Below are positions 43,031 through 52,105 of a stretch of DNA of 64,000 nt, in pieces. Numbering within the stretch: position 1 is the stretch's first letter; every line of letters begins with the position of its first letter. The notes beneath the pieces are model-generated. The model saw only the letters and a list, made by a program, of their open reading frames with translations, had not been told where the DNA came from and ran no database searches. The translations under genes were made by a program, and so were the position numbers. This stretch comes from JBCDHN01 sp964351855 (GTDB lineage: Bacteria; Verrucomicrobiota; Verrucomicrobiia; Verrucomicrobiales; DEV007), in NCBI GenBank assembly GCA_964351855.1, contig CAYGQD010000010.1:1-64000 (forward strand). The letters run 5' to 3'.

Positions 43031-43918
43031 GTGTCTCTCCAAACTCAGGTTCACGAAGCTCCCCTTGAACTGACCCGCCATCGGGTCGCCATCCTGGCCA
43101 CGTTCGTTCTTTCCACGATCCTTGCGATTCCCGTCGCTGGAGAAACCAGCGGTTTCGCCGCCATGATCTGGCTCGGTATAGGGTTCCTCATCTGGGGCGC
43201 ATGTCTGTTCCTCGTGCAACGCGACGAATCCAGCAAACTGCGCCGCCGTCTCAGCGTCCTCCTCGCTTGTACCGCCATTCTAGCGATTTGCGACATCCAG
43301 ACATCGCTCTCCAACGCGAATTTTCTCCAACTCGGCATCCCCTTTGCCATTGTCGCCTTCGGTCCGCCGCTGTTCTTTGCTCGAACCGATCCTGGTCTGA
43401 TTCGCTACCGAATCTGGCCAGGAAATTTCCGAAAGATCGATGTGGTCTACACGGTTCTTTCGATTCCTCTCTCCTGGTTGGTCATCAAGTTCTACGGCTG
43501 GGTCAATCTGGAGCTCTTTAACGACCAGCTCTTTGCCCACTGGACACTTTCGCCGGAGAAGGATTTTGCGGAGATTCGGCGGTTGTTTCTCGGGATCAAC
43601 ATGGTGGGAATCTGGGACGAGCTGTTTTTCGTGAATGTGGTTTATGCGGTGCTTCGGAGCCTGTTTCGCTACCAGATCGCGAATGCGGTCCAAGCCGTTG
43701 TTTACACGGCGGTCCTTTTCGACATGGCCTTTACCGGGGCGGGCGTCGTCATCGTTTATCTCTTTGCCTGGACCCAGGGCAGCATGTTTGAGAAGTCCGA
43801 GAGTCTGCTTTGGGTACTCATCGTCCACCTGATCGTCGACTTTTTCCTCGTCGCCGCGATTGTGAATTTCTACTATCCAGGAACGGGAATGGGCGTGCTT
43901 CTCCGGCATGGGATGTGA
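43031..43918 (+). CDS. Polytopic membrane protein, CPBP-like
   Basis: 295 aa from a GTG at 43031; a TTG at 42998 in the same frame is possible. About eight hydrophobic segments. The motifs GIWDELFFVNVVYAVLRSLF and WVLIVHLIVDFF resemble the Glu and His motifs of CPBP (Abi) membrane proteases or peptidase-like proteins, though the usual EExxxR is replaced by DELFFVNVVY. Role unknown. Confidence 0.7.
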   Translation: MSLQTQVHEAPLELTRHRVAILATFVLSTILAIPVAGETSGFAAMIWLGIGFLIWGACLFLVQRDESSKLRRRLSVLLACTAILAICDIQTSLSNANFLQLGIPFAIVAFGPPLFFARTDPGLIRYRIWPGNFRKIDVVYTVLSIPLSWLVIKFYGWVNLELFNDQLFAHWTLSPEKDFAEIRRLFLGINMVGIWDELFFVNVVYAVLRSLFRYQIANAVQAVVYTAVLFDMAFTGAGVVIVYLFAWTQGSMFEKSESLLWVLIVHLIVDFFLVAAIVNFYYPGTGMGVLLRHGM

Positions 43919-43975
43919 CATAACCTTCGCGATTTTGCGGGTTGTCTTCATGCTTCCGCCACCTAGGTTGTTACC

Positions 43976-44929
43976 ATGAGCCAATTGGACCAACTGAAGC
44001 AATTCACCACCGTTGTCGCGGATACCGGGGATTTCGAATCGATGCGCAAGTATGAGCCTCAAGATGCGACGACGAATCCGTCCCTCATCTTGAAAGCTGC
44101 TCAGCAGGCGGAATACCGGCATTTGTTGGATCAGGCGATTGATGAGTTGCGCGATTCCGGGGCCAGTGGGGACGCGCTGGTTCATTCGATCATTGATCGG
44201 GTCCTGATTTTGTTCGGAAAAGCGATTCTCGAAATCGTTCCTGGTCGCGTTTCAACGGAAGTCGATGCTCGGCTCTCCTTCGATATCGACGGCTCGATTG
44301 AGAAGGCTCGTCGCATCATTGAATTGTATGAAAGGGAAGGCGTCGATCGCGATCGCGTCCTCATCAAAGTGGCATCGACCTGGGAAGGGATTCGCGCCGC
44401 TGATCAATTGGAAGACGAAGGCATTCACTGCAATTTGACGCTGATGTTCAGCCTAGTTCAGGCGGTGGCCTGTGCCGAAGCCGGAATTCAGCTCATCTCT
44501 CCCTTCGTGGGACGGATTTACGATTGGTACAAGAAGGATACCGGGAGAGAATACACCGGTGCTGACGATCCCGGGGTTCAGTCCGTCAATCAGATTTATG
44601 CCTACTACAAGAAGTTCGGCTACCCGACCGAAGTGATGGGTGCCAGTTTTCGCAATACCAGTCAGATTCTGGAGTTAGCGGGCTGTGATCTTCTGACCAT
44701 CAGTCCGGATTTGCTCGAAACGCTGCAGAACACGGATGGTGAGGTGCCTCGCAAACTGGATCCGGATGAAGCCGCCGCGACCGATTTGGAACGGATCGAA
44801 ATCACGGAGAAGAACTTCCGCTTTCTCCTGAACGAGGACGCCATGGCCACTGAGAAGACGGCCGAAGGAATTCGCAAGTTCGCGGCGGACATGGTGAAGC
44901 TGGAGAACCTGATTCGAGAAGCGCTTTAG
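43976..44929 (+). CDS. tal: Transaldolase
   Basis: 317 aa, the usual length of the classic TalB type. The Schiff-base Lys131 is in VLIKVASTWEGI, with ATTNPSLIL (31-39) and PFVGRIYDWY also as in TalB. It swaps three-carbon units between sedoheptulose-7-P, glyceraldehyde-3-P, erythrose-4-P and fructose-6-P. ATG at 43976 with no clear Shine-Dalgarno. Confidence 0.97.
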   Translation: MSQLDQLKQFTTVVADTGDFESMRKYEPQDATTNPSLILKAAQQAEYRHLLDQAIDELRDSGASGDALVHSIIDRVLILFGKAILEIVPGRVSTEVDARLSFDIDGSIEKARRIIELYEREGVDRDRVLIKVASTWEGIRAADQLEDEGIHCNLTLMFSLVQAVACAEAGIQLISPFVGRIYDWYKKDTGREYTGADDPGVQSVNQIYAYYKKFGYPTEVMGASFRNTSQILELAGCDLLTISPDLLETLQNTDGEVPRKLDPDEAAATDLERIEITEKNFRFLLNEDAMATEKTAEGIRKFAADMVKLENLIREAL

Positions 44930-45017
44930 CCGTTGGGGCCGAGAGCCATTCGGATTTGGCGAATTTGGCGAGAAAGTGGACATTTCGGGGAAGTCCGGCT
45001 AGGATGAAAGCCATCCA

Positions 45018-45533
45018 ATGAGTCAGCTTCACCAAATGCAGATCACGTTTGTCCCCGAAGAGGACAGACTACTTTTCCGCCTCAATACTTCGGGCCGACA
45101 GAGCTCGGAATTTCGCTTCTGGCTGACTCGTCGTTATGTCCGCATTCTTTGGGCGGCCCTGCTGAACATGCTGAAGAGCCGCCAGCCCAAAGAGGTCAAA
45201 AAGAAGCCGATTGAGCCGATCGCGATTGCCCAACAGCATCTGGAAGCGGTCGAAAAAGCGGATTTTAAAACGCAATATCAGGAAAGCCACGTGTTCCCAT
45301 TGGGCGACGAGCCCATTTTGGTGAGCAAGGTCGCCCTGAAGGAAAGTCCTCATGGCAGCCAGATCCTCTGCATGCACCCGCAGAATGGCCAGGGTTTGGA
45401 GTTCGATCTCAACGAGCAGTTGCTCCACTCCTTCTGCAAATTATTGGTCGATTCCTCGAAGCGGGCGGAGTGGGATCTGAATCTCGATTTCGGGCAAGCC
45501 GAAGAGTTGATGTCCCACCGAGGACTGAACTGA
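45018..45533 (+). CDS. Conserved-looking protein of unknown function, 171 aa
   Basis: Soluble, with no signal peptide. The N-terminus (QMQITFVPEEDRLLFRLN, EFRFWLTRRYVRILWAALL) forms a beta-hairpin then a helix, and the middle and end are alpha/beta (LVSKVALKESPHGSQILCMH, LNEQLLHSFCKLLVDSS). I have a weak memory of similar uncharacterised proteins with LNT..EFR.WLTRR, but no function. Convergent with the oxidoreductase. Confidence 0.75.
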   Translation: MSQLHQMQITFVPEEDRLLFRLNTSGRQSSEFRFWLTRRYVRILWAALLNMLKSRQPKEVKKKPIEPIAIAQQHLEAVEKADFKTQYQESHVFPLGDEPILVSKVALKESPHGSQILCMHPQNGQGLEFDLNEQLLHSFCKLLVDSSKRAEWDLNLDFGQAEELMSHRGLN

Positions 45534-45544
45534 TCAGAAAACAA

Positions 45545-45576
45545 CCTGACGAGATCGATGGTTCGATCCCGCCAGG
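45545..45576 (-). terminator. Hairpin terminator of the Gfo/Idh/MocA oxidoreductase gene
   Basis: Positions 45545-45558 and 45563-45576 form a 14-bp stem with a 4-nt loop. In the minus-strand RNA the two imperfect positions become G-U pairs, so the stem is whole only for that strand. It is followed on that strand by TTGTTTTCTG, a T-rich tract. It lies just past the oxidoreductase stop at 45601. Confidence 0.7.
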
Positions 45577-45600
45577 CTGAAAGGGTAAAAACAGAGTGAG

Positions 45601-46932
45601 TCAGCTGATTTTCCAGTCTCCTCGATACGGCAACTCCATCAGTTTTGCCTGAGCGCTGTCATCTCCGATGACCTGTTCCTTGGCCGGATCCCACTTGACG
45701 GAACGACCGAGTTCCTGGGAGACGTAAGCCAAGTGGCCGGGAGTGATGGAACGATGTCCGTTCTCTGCCGGGGCCACGGTTTCTTTCCGAGCCATCACGC
45801 AATCGATGAAATTGCGCTGATGGTATTTCGACTCGTAGACCTTCACGTCACCGGGATCAAAACCCTCCACGAGCCATTCCGGATTGGAAGCTTCGATCTG
45901 ACCACGGGTGACCCAGATCCAGCCGTCTTCTCCGATCCATTTGCAGCCACTCGTCAATTTCGTGGAAATCTCGACTTCAATATCACCAGCATATTTGGAA
46001 ACCACGGTGTAATCGACGGGCGTATCGTAGATTTCAGCAGTAGTGGTGTAGTCCCAATTTTTCGCTTCGACGCTAATGGGACCGCTGTTTTCCATCCCGA
46101 GCCCCCAGTGAGCGATATCATTGTGATGACCGATCCAGTCCATCAATTGACCGCGGCCATAGGCCGTGTGCCAGCGCCAGGACCAGTGATGACGAGCCGC
46201 CATGTAGGGCAAAACGGGGCTCGGTCCACACCACCAATCGTAGTTTTCCGGAGCTTTTTTGAGGGTGGGATCTCCGTCTGGTGCGGTTTTCCCGCGGGGC
46301 AGACCTACCTCAACCTTCTGAACGTTCCCGAGCAATCCGTTACGGACCACATTGACGGCATGCCGAAATTTCTGATCGGAGCGTTGCTGTGAGCCGACCG
46401 AGAAAATCGCGTTTTTTTCCGCGACCGCCTTGTAGACCGCTTGCCCTTCGGCGAAGAAGTGAGTCACCGGCTTTTCGCAGTAGACATCTTTGCCATTGCG
46501 CAGGGCTTCCAGCGTAATCAAGGCGTGCCAGTGATCCGGGGTTGCGACCATCACGGCATCAATGTCATCCCGAGCGCACAACTCCCGATAGTCCATGTAG
46601 GTGGCGCAATCCGTGTTACCGGTCTTCGTATCGACCTGCTGTTTGCCGCCGTCCCGCCCGTAAACGCGGCCTTCATCGAAGGAATTCCGTCCATAATGCT
46701 TCTCGTGGGCATCGCAGACCGCGAGAGGTTGCACGTTTTCATTGCCTAGGAAGGCTCCCATGACGCCGTAGCCTCGATTTCCCATGCCGATGAAGCCCAT
46801 GGCGACTCGGTTGCTGGGAGCGGGAGTTTTACCTTGCCCGAGGACTGAGGCAGGAATGATGGTGGGAGCCGCGATTGCGGCGGCAGCACCTTGAACGAAT
46901 TTACGGCGAGAGGTTTTTCGGTAGTTTTTCAT
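45601..46932 (-). CDS. Tat-exported Gfo/Idh/MocA family oxidoreductase
   Basis: 443 aa from the ATG at 46932 (a GTG precedes it). The Tat signal is SRRKFVQG followed by AAAAIAAPTIIPASVLG. The NAD(P) site is VAMGFIGMGNRGYG. The dinucleotide/substrate block is VMVATPDHWHALI, and the catalytic Lys-containing EKP is in YCEKPVTHF. It belongs to the large periplasmic branch found in planctomycetes and verrucomicrobia, in which the cofactor is thought to be held on the exported folded protein. The substrate sugar or polyol is unknown. Confidence 0.93.
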   Translation of the reverse strand: MKNYRKTSRRKFVQGAAAAIAAPTIIPASVLGQGKTPAPSNRVAMGFIGMGNRGYGVMGAFLGNENVQPLAVCDAHEKHYGRNSFDEGRVYGRDGGKQQVDTKTGNTDCATYMDYRELCARDDIDAVMVATPDHWHALITLEALRNGKDVYCEKPVTHFFAEGQAVYKAVAEKNAIFSVGSQQRSDQKFRHAVNVVRNGLLGNVQKVEVGLPRGKTAPDGDPTLKKAPENYDWWCGPSPVLPYMAARHHWSWRWHTAYGRGQLMDWIGHHNDIAHWGLGMENSGPISVEAKNWDYTTTAEIYDTPVDYTVVSKYAGDIEVEISTKLTSGCKWIGEDGWIWVTRGQIEASNPEWLVEGFDPGDVKVYESKYHQRNFIDCVMARKETVAPAENGHRSITPGHLAYVSQELGRSVKWDPAKEQVIGDDSAQAKLMELPYRGDWKIS

Positions 46933-47050
46933 CACGAATGAAGCGGGTTCTCCTTCGCTGGTAACAGCGAAATGACGAACTCCATTCAGTGGTGGAACTG
47001 CTAGTCGCGCAACTACAATTCAGACTCGCGAGATCCCGATTGACCGGAAT

Positions 47051-47446
47051 TCACCGTTTTGGTATCACCTGGCCGTCAAGAACGACCAAGTGATCTGCCA
47101 AATAGGTAATCTCTTCTTCCGTTAGCGGGTATTGGAAATGATCAGCGGAGCGGCGGCTAGAATCATTCTTCTTTCCTTCGGAAATGTTGCGAAGCGTCTG
47201 GGTAAGGTCCCCTCGTTTGTCGACGAAATCAACGCCAGCGGCCTTGGCCGAAGCGCAGATTTCGACTACTTTCTGCGCCTTGAACGCTTCTTTCTTCGAG
47301 CCGACAAACCCATTGAATCCATTCATCACGTCGTCCGCGAAGAGCTGGTAGGAAAGAAAGCAAGCAACGAGGACGAAGAGCAACTTTTCCAACGAAGCTC
47401 CTTTGGTGGCGTATGTGCGCCGAATAACGAGTTCAGAGGTATTCAT
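47051..47446 (-). CDS. Small pilin-like secreted protein
   Basis: 131 aa. Near the N-terminus lies a prepilin-like site (ATKGASLEKLLFVLVACFLSY): Gly, then a hydrophobic stretch, with Glu one position earlier than in most type IV pilins. After it: KAQKVVEICASAKAAGVDF, as in verrucomicrobial pilin-like proteins. The rest (LTEEEITYLADHLVVLDG) is a small helical head. Whether it is truly processed and assembled is not known. Confidence 0.6.
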   Translation of the reverse strand: MNTSELVIRRTYATKGASLEKLLFVLVACFLSYQLFADDVMNGFNGFVGSKKEAFKAQKVVEICASAKAAGVDFVDKRGDLTQTLRNISEGKKNDSSRRSADHFQYPLTEEEITYLADHLVVLDGQVIPKR

Positions 47447-47534
47447 AATCTAAGGTATTATAAAAACCATAACAAACAAGCCCTTTGCTTCACTGATTGT
47501 CCCAGCTGTCCATCGGGTTTCGTTTCCGAGACAG

Positions 47535-49067
47535 CTATCGGCCAGTCGTTCCCGCTTCACGCAACATCCACTCGTGAAACGGGGCTCCCTTGGTCCCGTC
47601 TTCTTTGCGATGATAAAACTTCGTTCCGCGATCGCCCTCGAGCGGAATCTCCATTCCGGTAGTTTCCTCCAAAATCTCGAACATTCGGTGATTCATCGCT
47701 TCGATTCGTTCGGCATGATCCGGAGCGTTGATGAGATTGATTCGCTCGAAAGGATCAGACTCGATATCGTAGAGCTCGTCAGTATCCCAAATTCCGTGGT
47801 AGCGAATGTATTTGTATCGATTGCCAATGAGGGCATGCATCGTCGGCGTTTGCGGATAATTCCGTTCCCAGTAGTATTCGTAGAGCAGAAAATCGCGCCA
47901 TTCCACATCCTCTCCCTTTGCCAGGGGAAGAAAACTGCGACCGTTCATCACTTCCGGAGCCTCGATCCCGGCCACTTCGAGCAACGTGGGAGCGACATCG
48001 ATGTTGGCAACCACTTCGGGAACCGTAGTTCCTGCATCAATGATCTCCGGACAGTGCATCATCATGGGAATTCGAACCGATTCCTCATAGGCGCAGCGCT
48101 TATCGATCAAGCCATGCTCGCCGAAAAGGAATCCATTGTCGCCGAGGTAGATGACGAGAGTGGATTCGAGTTCGCCCCGCTTCTCGAGGAGATCGAGAAG
48201 GCGACCGGTGCTTTCATCGACGGCGAGAACCGTCTCGCAGTAGCGCTTGTAGTAGTTTTCCAGGTCCAGGTCGGTATAGTAGGCAAACTCGACGCCATGG
48301 CGGCTGTTCCGCTGATTCTTGACCCACATCGGAACATCGCGGAAGGCATCCGGGTCATCCGCCCACGTCTTTGGAAGCGGGAACTCCTCGTCTTCATAAC
48401 GGTAGGCAAATCGGTTCGGCGGAAGAAAATCGGCATGAACGGCTTTGTGCGAGAGGTAGAGGAAATAGGGCTGGTCTTTCTCCAGACTCTCCAACCAATC
48501 GACGGCATAATCCGTGAGTTCGTCGGTGATATAGCCTTTTTGGTCCACGTTTTTCCCATTGACGTTGATCCCCGAGCGATAGGCTTGAGGGACGTAGCGT
48601 CCTTTTACCTTCAGCCCCTCTTCGTGTGGCCAATAGATTCCCTGTCCTTTGAAACTCACCCAGTGATCGAATCCCCGCTGAGGCCTTTCTTCGTCTCCCA
48701 TGTGCCATTTCCCGATGAAGCCGGTTTCGTAGTCCGCTTTTTGGAGCAATTGGGGGAAGAAAAGGAGGTTTTCATCCACGGGATTGTAGTTGTCGACCAC
48801 CCGATGATTGTGAGCGTAAAGCCCCGTCAGGATAGAGGCTCGGCTGGGTGAACAGAGTGAAGTGGTGACGAAGGCGTTTTGGAAATGGGCACCGTCCTTG
48901 GCCAAGCGATCCAGATTCGGCGTTTCCAGAAACGGGTGCCCCATGAAACTGAGAGCATCGTAGCGATGATCGTCGGTCAGAATGAGAATGATGTTTCGTG
49001 GCTCCTTGGCGGAGGAAACAACAAGACTGAGGAATCCAAGCGTCAGAGCGGCGATGAGGAGCTTCAT
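47535..49067 (-). CDS. Secreted formylglycine sulfatase (2 of 3)
   Basis: 510 aa from the ATG at 49067. Signal peptide KLLIAALTLGFLSLVVSSA. Metal site ILILTDDHRYDALSFMGHP. Formylglycine Cys in TSLCSPSRASILTG (CxPSR). Lys/His pair in FIGKWHMG, and the second metal site in TLVIYLGDNGFLFGEHG. The C-terminal part (YYWERNYPQTPTMHALIG) resembles the iduronate/choline-type sulfatases of verrucomicrobia. Target sugar unknown. An intergenic gap of 291 bp lies between its start and the following plus-strand gene. Confidence 0.93.
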   Translation of the reverse strand: MKLLIAALTLGFLSLVVSSAKEPRNIILILTDDHRYDALSFMGHPFLETPNLDRLAKDGAHFQNAFVTTSLCSPSRASILTGLYAHNHRVVDNYNPVDENLLFFPQLLQKADYETGFIGKWHMGDEERPQRGFDHWVSFKGQGIYWPHEEGLKVKGRYVPQAYRSGINVNGKNVDQKGYITDELTDYAVDWLESLEKDQPYFLYLSHKAVHADFLPPNRFAYRYEDEEFPLPKTWADDPDAFRDVPMWVKNQRNSRHGVEFAYYTDLDLENYYKRYCETVLAVDESTGRLLDLLEKRGELESTLVIYLGDNGFLFGEHGLIDKRCAYEESVRIPMMMHCPEIIDAGTTVPEVVANIDVAPTLLEVAGIEAPEVMNGRSFLPLAKGEDVEWRDFLLYEYYWERNYPQTPTMHALIGNRYKYIRYHGIWDTDELYDIESDPFERINLINAPDHAERIEAMNHRMFEILEETTGMEIPLEGDRGTKFYHRKEDGTKGAPFHEWMLREAGTTGR

Positions 49068-49358
49068 GGGCGTAGCTTTAGCGTGAAGCGGGCTGCGGAG
49101 CAACCCCGGGGAGTCGCACAGGGGTCATATTAAAATGGGGGGGCCGTCCCGTCGCCTTTGGGGCGGAGTGAATCTTGAGCAAAACAAACGCTTGATTCCT
49201 GAAAGGAAAAAGACTCATTCTTCCCACTGCCGCGACCAATGTTGCCCATGGGTTTCGGCGGGAGAGAACCTGGAATTGAGGAGAAACTTGAACGCAACCG
49301 TCCAAGTCGTTAACCTGTCTTAAACTGGTCTTTACCACCCATTCCCCCCCTTTGTTCG

Positions 49359-50183
49359 ATGCCCATTTTGATTGCTCTTTTCGCCGTTTTTTGTGCGGCG
49401 GTTTCTTCTGCCCAAGACGAACCCATCATTGTTTCTTCCCGTGATTTGTTCGGCCCCCCGGACAAAATGGATGAATCTGAACCGTTGCGCGTTCAAATGA
49501 ACGAAACCTGCCGAGGACGAATTGAGCTGGGAGAGGCGGAATTTTCGGAGCCCAAAGGCCTGCAAACCGTTCGCATTCCAATTCACAGCGTGACGGACAT
49601 TCCCGTGAAATTCGTCGTCGAAACCGCATTCATTAAGAGTGATGGCAGCGTGGTAAGGAGTCCGTATCCAAAGCAAACCGGCGGATTCGAAGGAATGGCG
49701 AGAGGGTTTGTGGGCTTGATTTCGTTGGGCGCTTCGGAGGCCCAAATTCTCAAGGAATCTTCGGTCACCATCATCACACGGCATCAGGTTTTACCTGGAG
49801 AATCGCTGGTCGTGGAGCACCAGCTGCCCTATCAATCGGAAAATGTAGTGGGATCCCGGAGTTTTGTTTCGATCGATTCTACGAAGTCGAAACTCGCTCA
49901 CGAAAACACGGTCCGTCGCTCGCTGGATGCGCAGTTTTGGGAAGTTCGCGAGCGCTATCACGAAGCTCGGAAGGCGGAAAACGCCCTATGGGATCAGCTA
50001 CGGCAAAAGCTCCAAGTGGAGAAGGAGAACTTTCCTCCGCTCAGCGAGAAGTATCGCGAACTGATGGATCGTTACTGGGACGAGCACCGTTCCCATTTGG
50101 ACCGGCTTGAAGAGATCGAGGCCAAGTTCAAAGAATTCGAAGAGGACCAGCGCTTGCGATTGAACGATCAGCTGAAGCAGTAG
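49359..50183 (+). CDS. Secreted protein with C-terminal coiled coil, function unknown
   Basis: 274 aa. Signal peptide PILIALFAVFCAAVSSA. A beta-rich domain (LRVQMNETCRGRIELGEAEF, LQTVRIPIHSVTDIPVKFVV) with a Gly/Ala insert (FEGMARGFVGLISLG) is followed by a long charged coiled coil from about 180 to the end. Function not recognised. Convergent with sulfatase 3. Confidence 0.7.
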   Translation: MPILIALFAVFCAAVSSAQDEPIIVSSRDLFGPPDKMDESEPLRVQMNETCRGRIELGEAEFSEPKGLQTVRIPIHSVTDIPVKFVVETAFIKSDGSVVRSPYPKQTGGFEGMARGFVGLISLGASEAQILKESSVTIITRHQVLPGESLVVEHQLPYQSENVVGSRSFVSIDSTKSKLAHENTVRRSLDAQFWEVRERYHEARKAENALWDQLRQKLQVEKENFPPLSEKYRELMDRYWDEHRSHLDRLEEIEAKFKEFEEDQRLRLNDQLKQ

Positions 50184-50196
50184 GCGAAAGCCAACC

Positions 50197-51630
50197 TCAA
50201 GGTTTTTTCGCAGGCTTCGGCTTTGGCCGTGGCCAGTTGGGATCGGGCCGATGGGCCTCTTCCATCATTTTCGCTGCTTGTTGCACCTTTTCGGGATACT
50301 GATCGGCAAGATTGGTGGATTCTCCTAAGTCTTCGGCGAGGTTGTAGAGAGCGATTTCGCCCGTGATCATCGGCTCGCGAATGGCTTTCCATTCCCCGAA
50401 TCGCACTGCTTGCCGACTTCCTTGCTCGTAGAACTCCCAGTAGAGGTAGTCGTGAGTCTTCTGTTCTCCGCTTCCAGTCAGGACGGGAAGGAAGGATATC
50501 GAATCGCGGTTCTTGGGGACTTCGATCCCGGCCAGATCACAAGCAGTCGCCAACAGGTCGCCAAAGTAGGATGGGTGACTCGAGGTTGAATTGGCGGCAA
50601 TCTTCCCAGGCCAGCGGGCGATAGTCGGAACGCGAATCCCACCTTCGTAGAGATCTCGTTTCATTCCTCGCAGGGGCCCATTGGCGTCAAAAAATTCCGG
50701 GTCATTGCCGCCTTCCTTGTGATGCCCATTGTCGCTTGTGAACATCACCAGCGTGTTTTTGTCGATCCCCAGTTTCTTCAGCTTGGCAAACAACTTGCCG
50801 ATATCGGAGTCCATCCGGGTAATCATAGCCGCCTGGCCCTTGTCAGGATTTGGCCAATCATTGTCCGCGTAGATCCCGTAATCCGGAACTTCCTGGCCAT
50901 CTCCAATTCCACGGCCAGCCTCATTGTTGGCATGAGGAATCGTGAAGGGGAGATAGAGAAAAAAGGGCGTTTCGTGATTCTGCTCGATCCACTCGAACGC
51001 TTTTTCGACGATCAAATCATGGGTGTAGTCGATCCGTTTGTCGGGAGCGGCCCAGCCTGCTCCATCATCAGGGTAGCCGTGCTTTTTCTTCAGCGCGTCC
51101 CATTCCGGAGCATCGACATTGCGGAGCTCCACCTTCTCGAAATTCTCGATGAGAAACTCCGGATAGAAATTGTGGGCATGGCGCTGATTGAGGTAGCCAT
51201 AAAAATAATCGAAGCCCTGCTTTAGCGGATGTCCGGTCGAATCCAGTTCTCCCAGTCCCCATTTTCCGCAAAGCGCCGTGGCGTATCCGGCTTCCTTCAG
51301 CTTCCCGGCAACCGTGATTTCGTCCGGCTGCAGGGTTTGTTTTGAATCGCCATTGGCGTTTCCCCGGACCCAGGCATGACCTGTGTGAAGGCCGGTCATG
51401 AGAACGCAACGGGAAGGTGCACAAACGGTCGAGCCGGAGTAAAAATCAGTCAGCGTCATTCCCTGGGAGGCCATTTGGTCCAGGTGAGGCGTGCGGATTT
51501 TCGTTGAACCGAAGCATCCCAAATCTCCATAGCCAAGGTCATCGGCCATGATGAAGATCAAATTGGGCTTTGGGGCGGCGAAACCGGATGCGGAGAACGC
51601 TAGGAGGAAGGCAAAGACGAAGGGGCGCAT
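50197..51630 (-). CDS. Secreted formylglycine sulfatase, arylsulfatase-A-like (3 of 3)
   Basis: 477 aa from the ATG at 51630. Signal peptide RPFVFAFLLAFSASGFA. Metal site IFIMADDLGYGDLGCFG. Formylglycine Cys in STVCAPSRCVLMTG (CxPSR). CGKWGLG, PFTIPHAN and FTSDNGHHKEGG complete the site. It resembles the arylsulfatase-A-like family with KxxLYEGGIRVP. Target sugar unknown. It is followed upstream by the atp operon on the same strand, 55 bp from the atpC stop. Confidence 0.94.
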   Translation of the reverse strand: MRPFVFAFLLAFSASGFAAPKPNLIFIMADDLGYGDLGCFGSTKIRTPHLDQMASQGMTLTDFYSGSTVCAPSRCVLMTGLHTGHAWVRGNANGDSKQTLQPDEITVAGKLKEAGYATALCGKWGLGELDSTGHPLKQGFDYFYGYLNQRHAHNFYPEFLIENFEKVELRNVDAPEWDALKKKHGYPDDGAGWAAPDKRIDYTHDLIVEKAFEWIEQNHETPFFLYLPFTIPHANNEAGRGIGDGQEVPDYGIYADNDWPNPDKGQAAMITRMDSDIGKLFAKLKKLGIDKNTLVMFTSDNGHHKEGGNDPEFFDANGPLRGMKRDLYEGGIRVPTIARWPGKIAANSTSSHPSYFGDLLATACDLAGIEVPKNRDSISFLPVLTGSGEQKTHDYLYWEFYEQGSRQAVRFGEWKAIREPMITGEIALYNLAEDLGESTNLADQYPEKVQQAAKMMEEAHRPDPNWPRPKPKPAKKP

Positions 51631-51685
51631 CCCGCTACCCAAGCTGCCCTCCGCCAAATATCAAGTGCCGCTCGCGAGGCAGTTC

Positions 51686-52093
51686 TTAGAGATGCTTGCG
51701 GCGTCGCTTGACTTGCAACTGAGCCATCGATTTCTGGATCGCCAACTGCACCGCAGCCAGTTCTTCAACATCGTGCTTCTCTTCCAAAGCCAATTGGGCG
51801 CTCTCGAGAGCGGCTTGCACGGCTGCTTCGTCAATCTCAGCATCACGAATGGCCAAATCGGTCAACACGGAAACGCTCTTCGCCGTGACTTCGAGAACGC
51901 CTGCGCCAACGGCCAAGTAATGCTCCTCACCTTTGTGAATGTAACGCAGTTCACCAGGATTGAGTGTTGTGACGAGTGGAGCATGGCTCGACAGTACCCC
52001 CAATTCACCTTCAATCCCCGGGGCAACGACGATATCGACTTCGTCGGAGAAATTCTTACCTTCAGGTGTAACGATCTCGAGATGAATGGGCAT
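51686..52093 (-). CDS. atpC: ATP synthase F1 subunit epsilon
   Basis: 135 aa. Beta-sandwich (HLEIVTPEGKNFSDEVDIVV, PGIEGELGVLSSHAPLVT) and two-helix C-terminus, as in epsilon. Last gene of the operon. It regulates F1 rotation and couples it to the c-ring. Confidence 0.95.
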   Translation of the reverse strand: MPIHLEIVTPEGKNFSDEVDIVVAPGIEGELGVLSSHAPLVTTLNPGELRYIHKGEEHYLAVGAGVLEVTAKSVSVLTDLAIRDAEIDEAAVQAALESAQLALEEKHDVEELAAVQLAIQKSMAQLQVKRRRKHL

Positions 52094-52105
52094 AAGAAAA
52101 AGGGG

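Noticed and set aside
47574..48851. 425-codon frame opposite sulfatase 2
   Set aside because: Antisense shadow without recognisable motifs.
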